Part shown: positions 43,151 to 43,173 of the stretch, in pieces | Position numbering within the stretch: the first letter of the stretch is position 1 | Layout of the letters: each line of letters begins with the position of its first letter | NCBI GenBank assembly: GCA_003963115.1 | Contig: RXJQ01000003.1 | Span: forward strand, 1 to 43,173 | Origin: Burkholderiales bacterium | GTDB lineage: Bacteria; Pseudomonadota; Gammaproteobacteria; Burkholderiales; Burkholderiaceae_C | Reading direction: 5' to 3' | DNA: 43,173 nucleotides | Notes under the pieces: model-generated | Databases searched by the model: none | What the model was told of the DNA's origin: nothing | The model's input: only the letters and a program-made list of their open reading frames with translations | Position numbers and translations under genes: made by a program

Positions 43151-43173
43151 ATGAAGCAGCAAACCCTCGCAAT
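43151..43173 (+). CDS. start of a gene cut by the window edge
   Basis: Only MKQQTLA plus two bases are present. The ATG is preceded by AGGAGG with four bases between, and by a candidate sigma-54 promoter. The first residues (Lys, then uncharged) could open a signal peptide, but seven codons are too few to name a product. Confidence 0.55.

Overview
The window reads as chromosomal DNA from a G+C-rich betaproteobacterium of the order Burkholderiales, plausibly the Rubrivivax/Leptothrix/Aquabacterium neighbourhood. This is inferred from protein character, not from a database search. Pointers are an iscRSUA-hscBA-fdx operon with Burkholderiales-style proteins, polyhydroxybutyrate (PHB) genes, two PEP-CTERM exported proteins, a CDP-6-deoxyglucoseen-reductase-type flavoprotein next to a HIT protein, and a GC-rich dispersed palindromic element seen twice. 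No phage, intact insertion sequence or CRISPR array is visible. The only stretch with foreign-looking composition is the left edge (about 1-1540), beside a tRNA-Val gene.

Layout. 1-1540: one exported protein of unknown function in visibly less G+C-rich DNA, flanked by stretches without a convincing gene. 1586-9035 (minus strand): tRNA-Val, dnaQ, then the iron-sulfur assembly operon iscR-iscS-iscU-iscA-hscB-hscA-fdx. The operon has a clear sigma-70 promoter overlapped by an IscR type-1 site, and is preceded by a low-molecular-weight phosphotyrosine phosphatase. 9104-12990: a small unknown protein, uvrB, and a divergent aromatic/aspartate aminotransferase with a good terminator. 13058-20684 (minus): a compact four-gene unit (membrane PPIase, HupE/UreJ-type membrane protein, 2OG-Fe(II) oxygenase-like protein, membrane-fused spermidine-synthase-like protein), with a large exported PHP-type metalloprotein upstream behind its own terminator. 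21119-24933: a PEP-CTERM protein, an exported galactose-oxidase-like copper-radical oxidase, and intracellular PHB depolymerase PhaZ. 24999-28571: a stand-alone RnfB-like ferredoxin, a small unknown ORF, and the ergothioneine genes egtB-egtD.

28496-33326 (minus): a tight five-gene series, NDH-2, 3-hydroxybutyrate dehydrogenase, ECF sigma factor, patatin and YeeE/YedE transporter, divergent from a LysR regulator. 34481-37821 (plus): lemA, two TPM-domain proteins, a DUF3617 protein and nth in one close series. 37846-43173: a PEP-CTERM GDSL hydrolase, an SDR-like protein, a ferredoxin-reductase flavoprotein, a HIT hydrolase, an orphan sensor kinase, and the first codons of a gene under a candidate sigma-54 promoter.

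How they may work together. PhaZ, BdhA and NDH-2 form a plausible route from stored PHB through 3-hydroxybutyrate to acetoacetate and NADH, with NADH oxidised by a non-proton-pumping dehydrogenase. The ECF factor, patatin and LysR regulator in or beside that series may tie it to stress or lipid signals. The least explained unit is PPIase-HupE-oxygenase-SpeE-like; its tight overlaps suggest one pathway, and I know of no described function for this combination.
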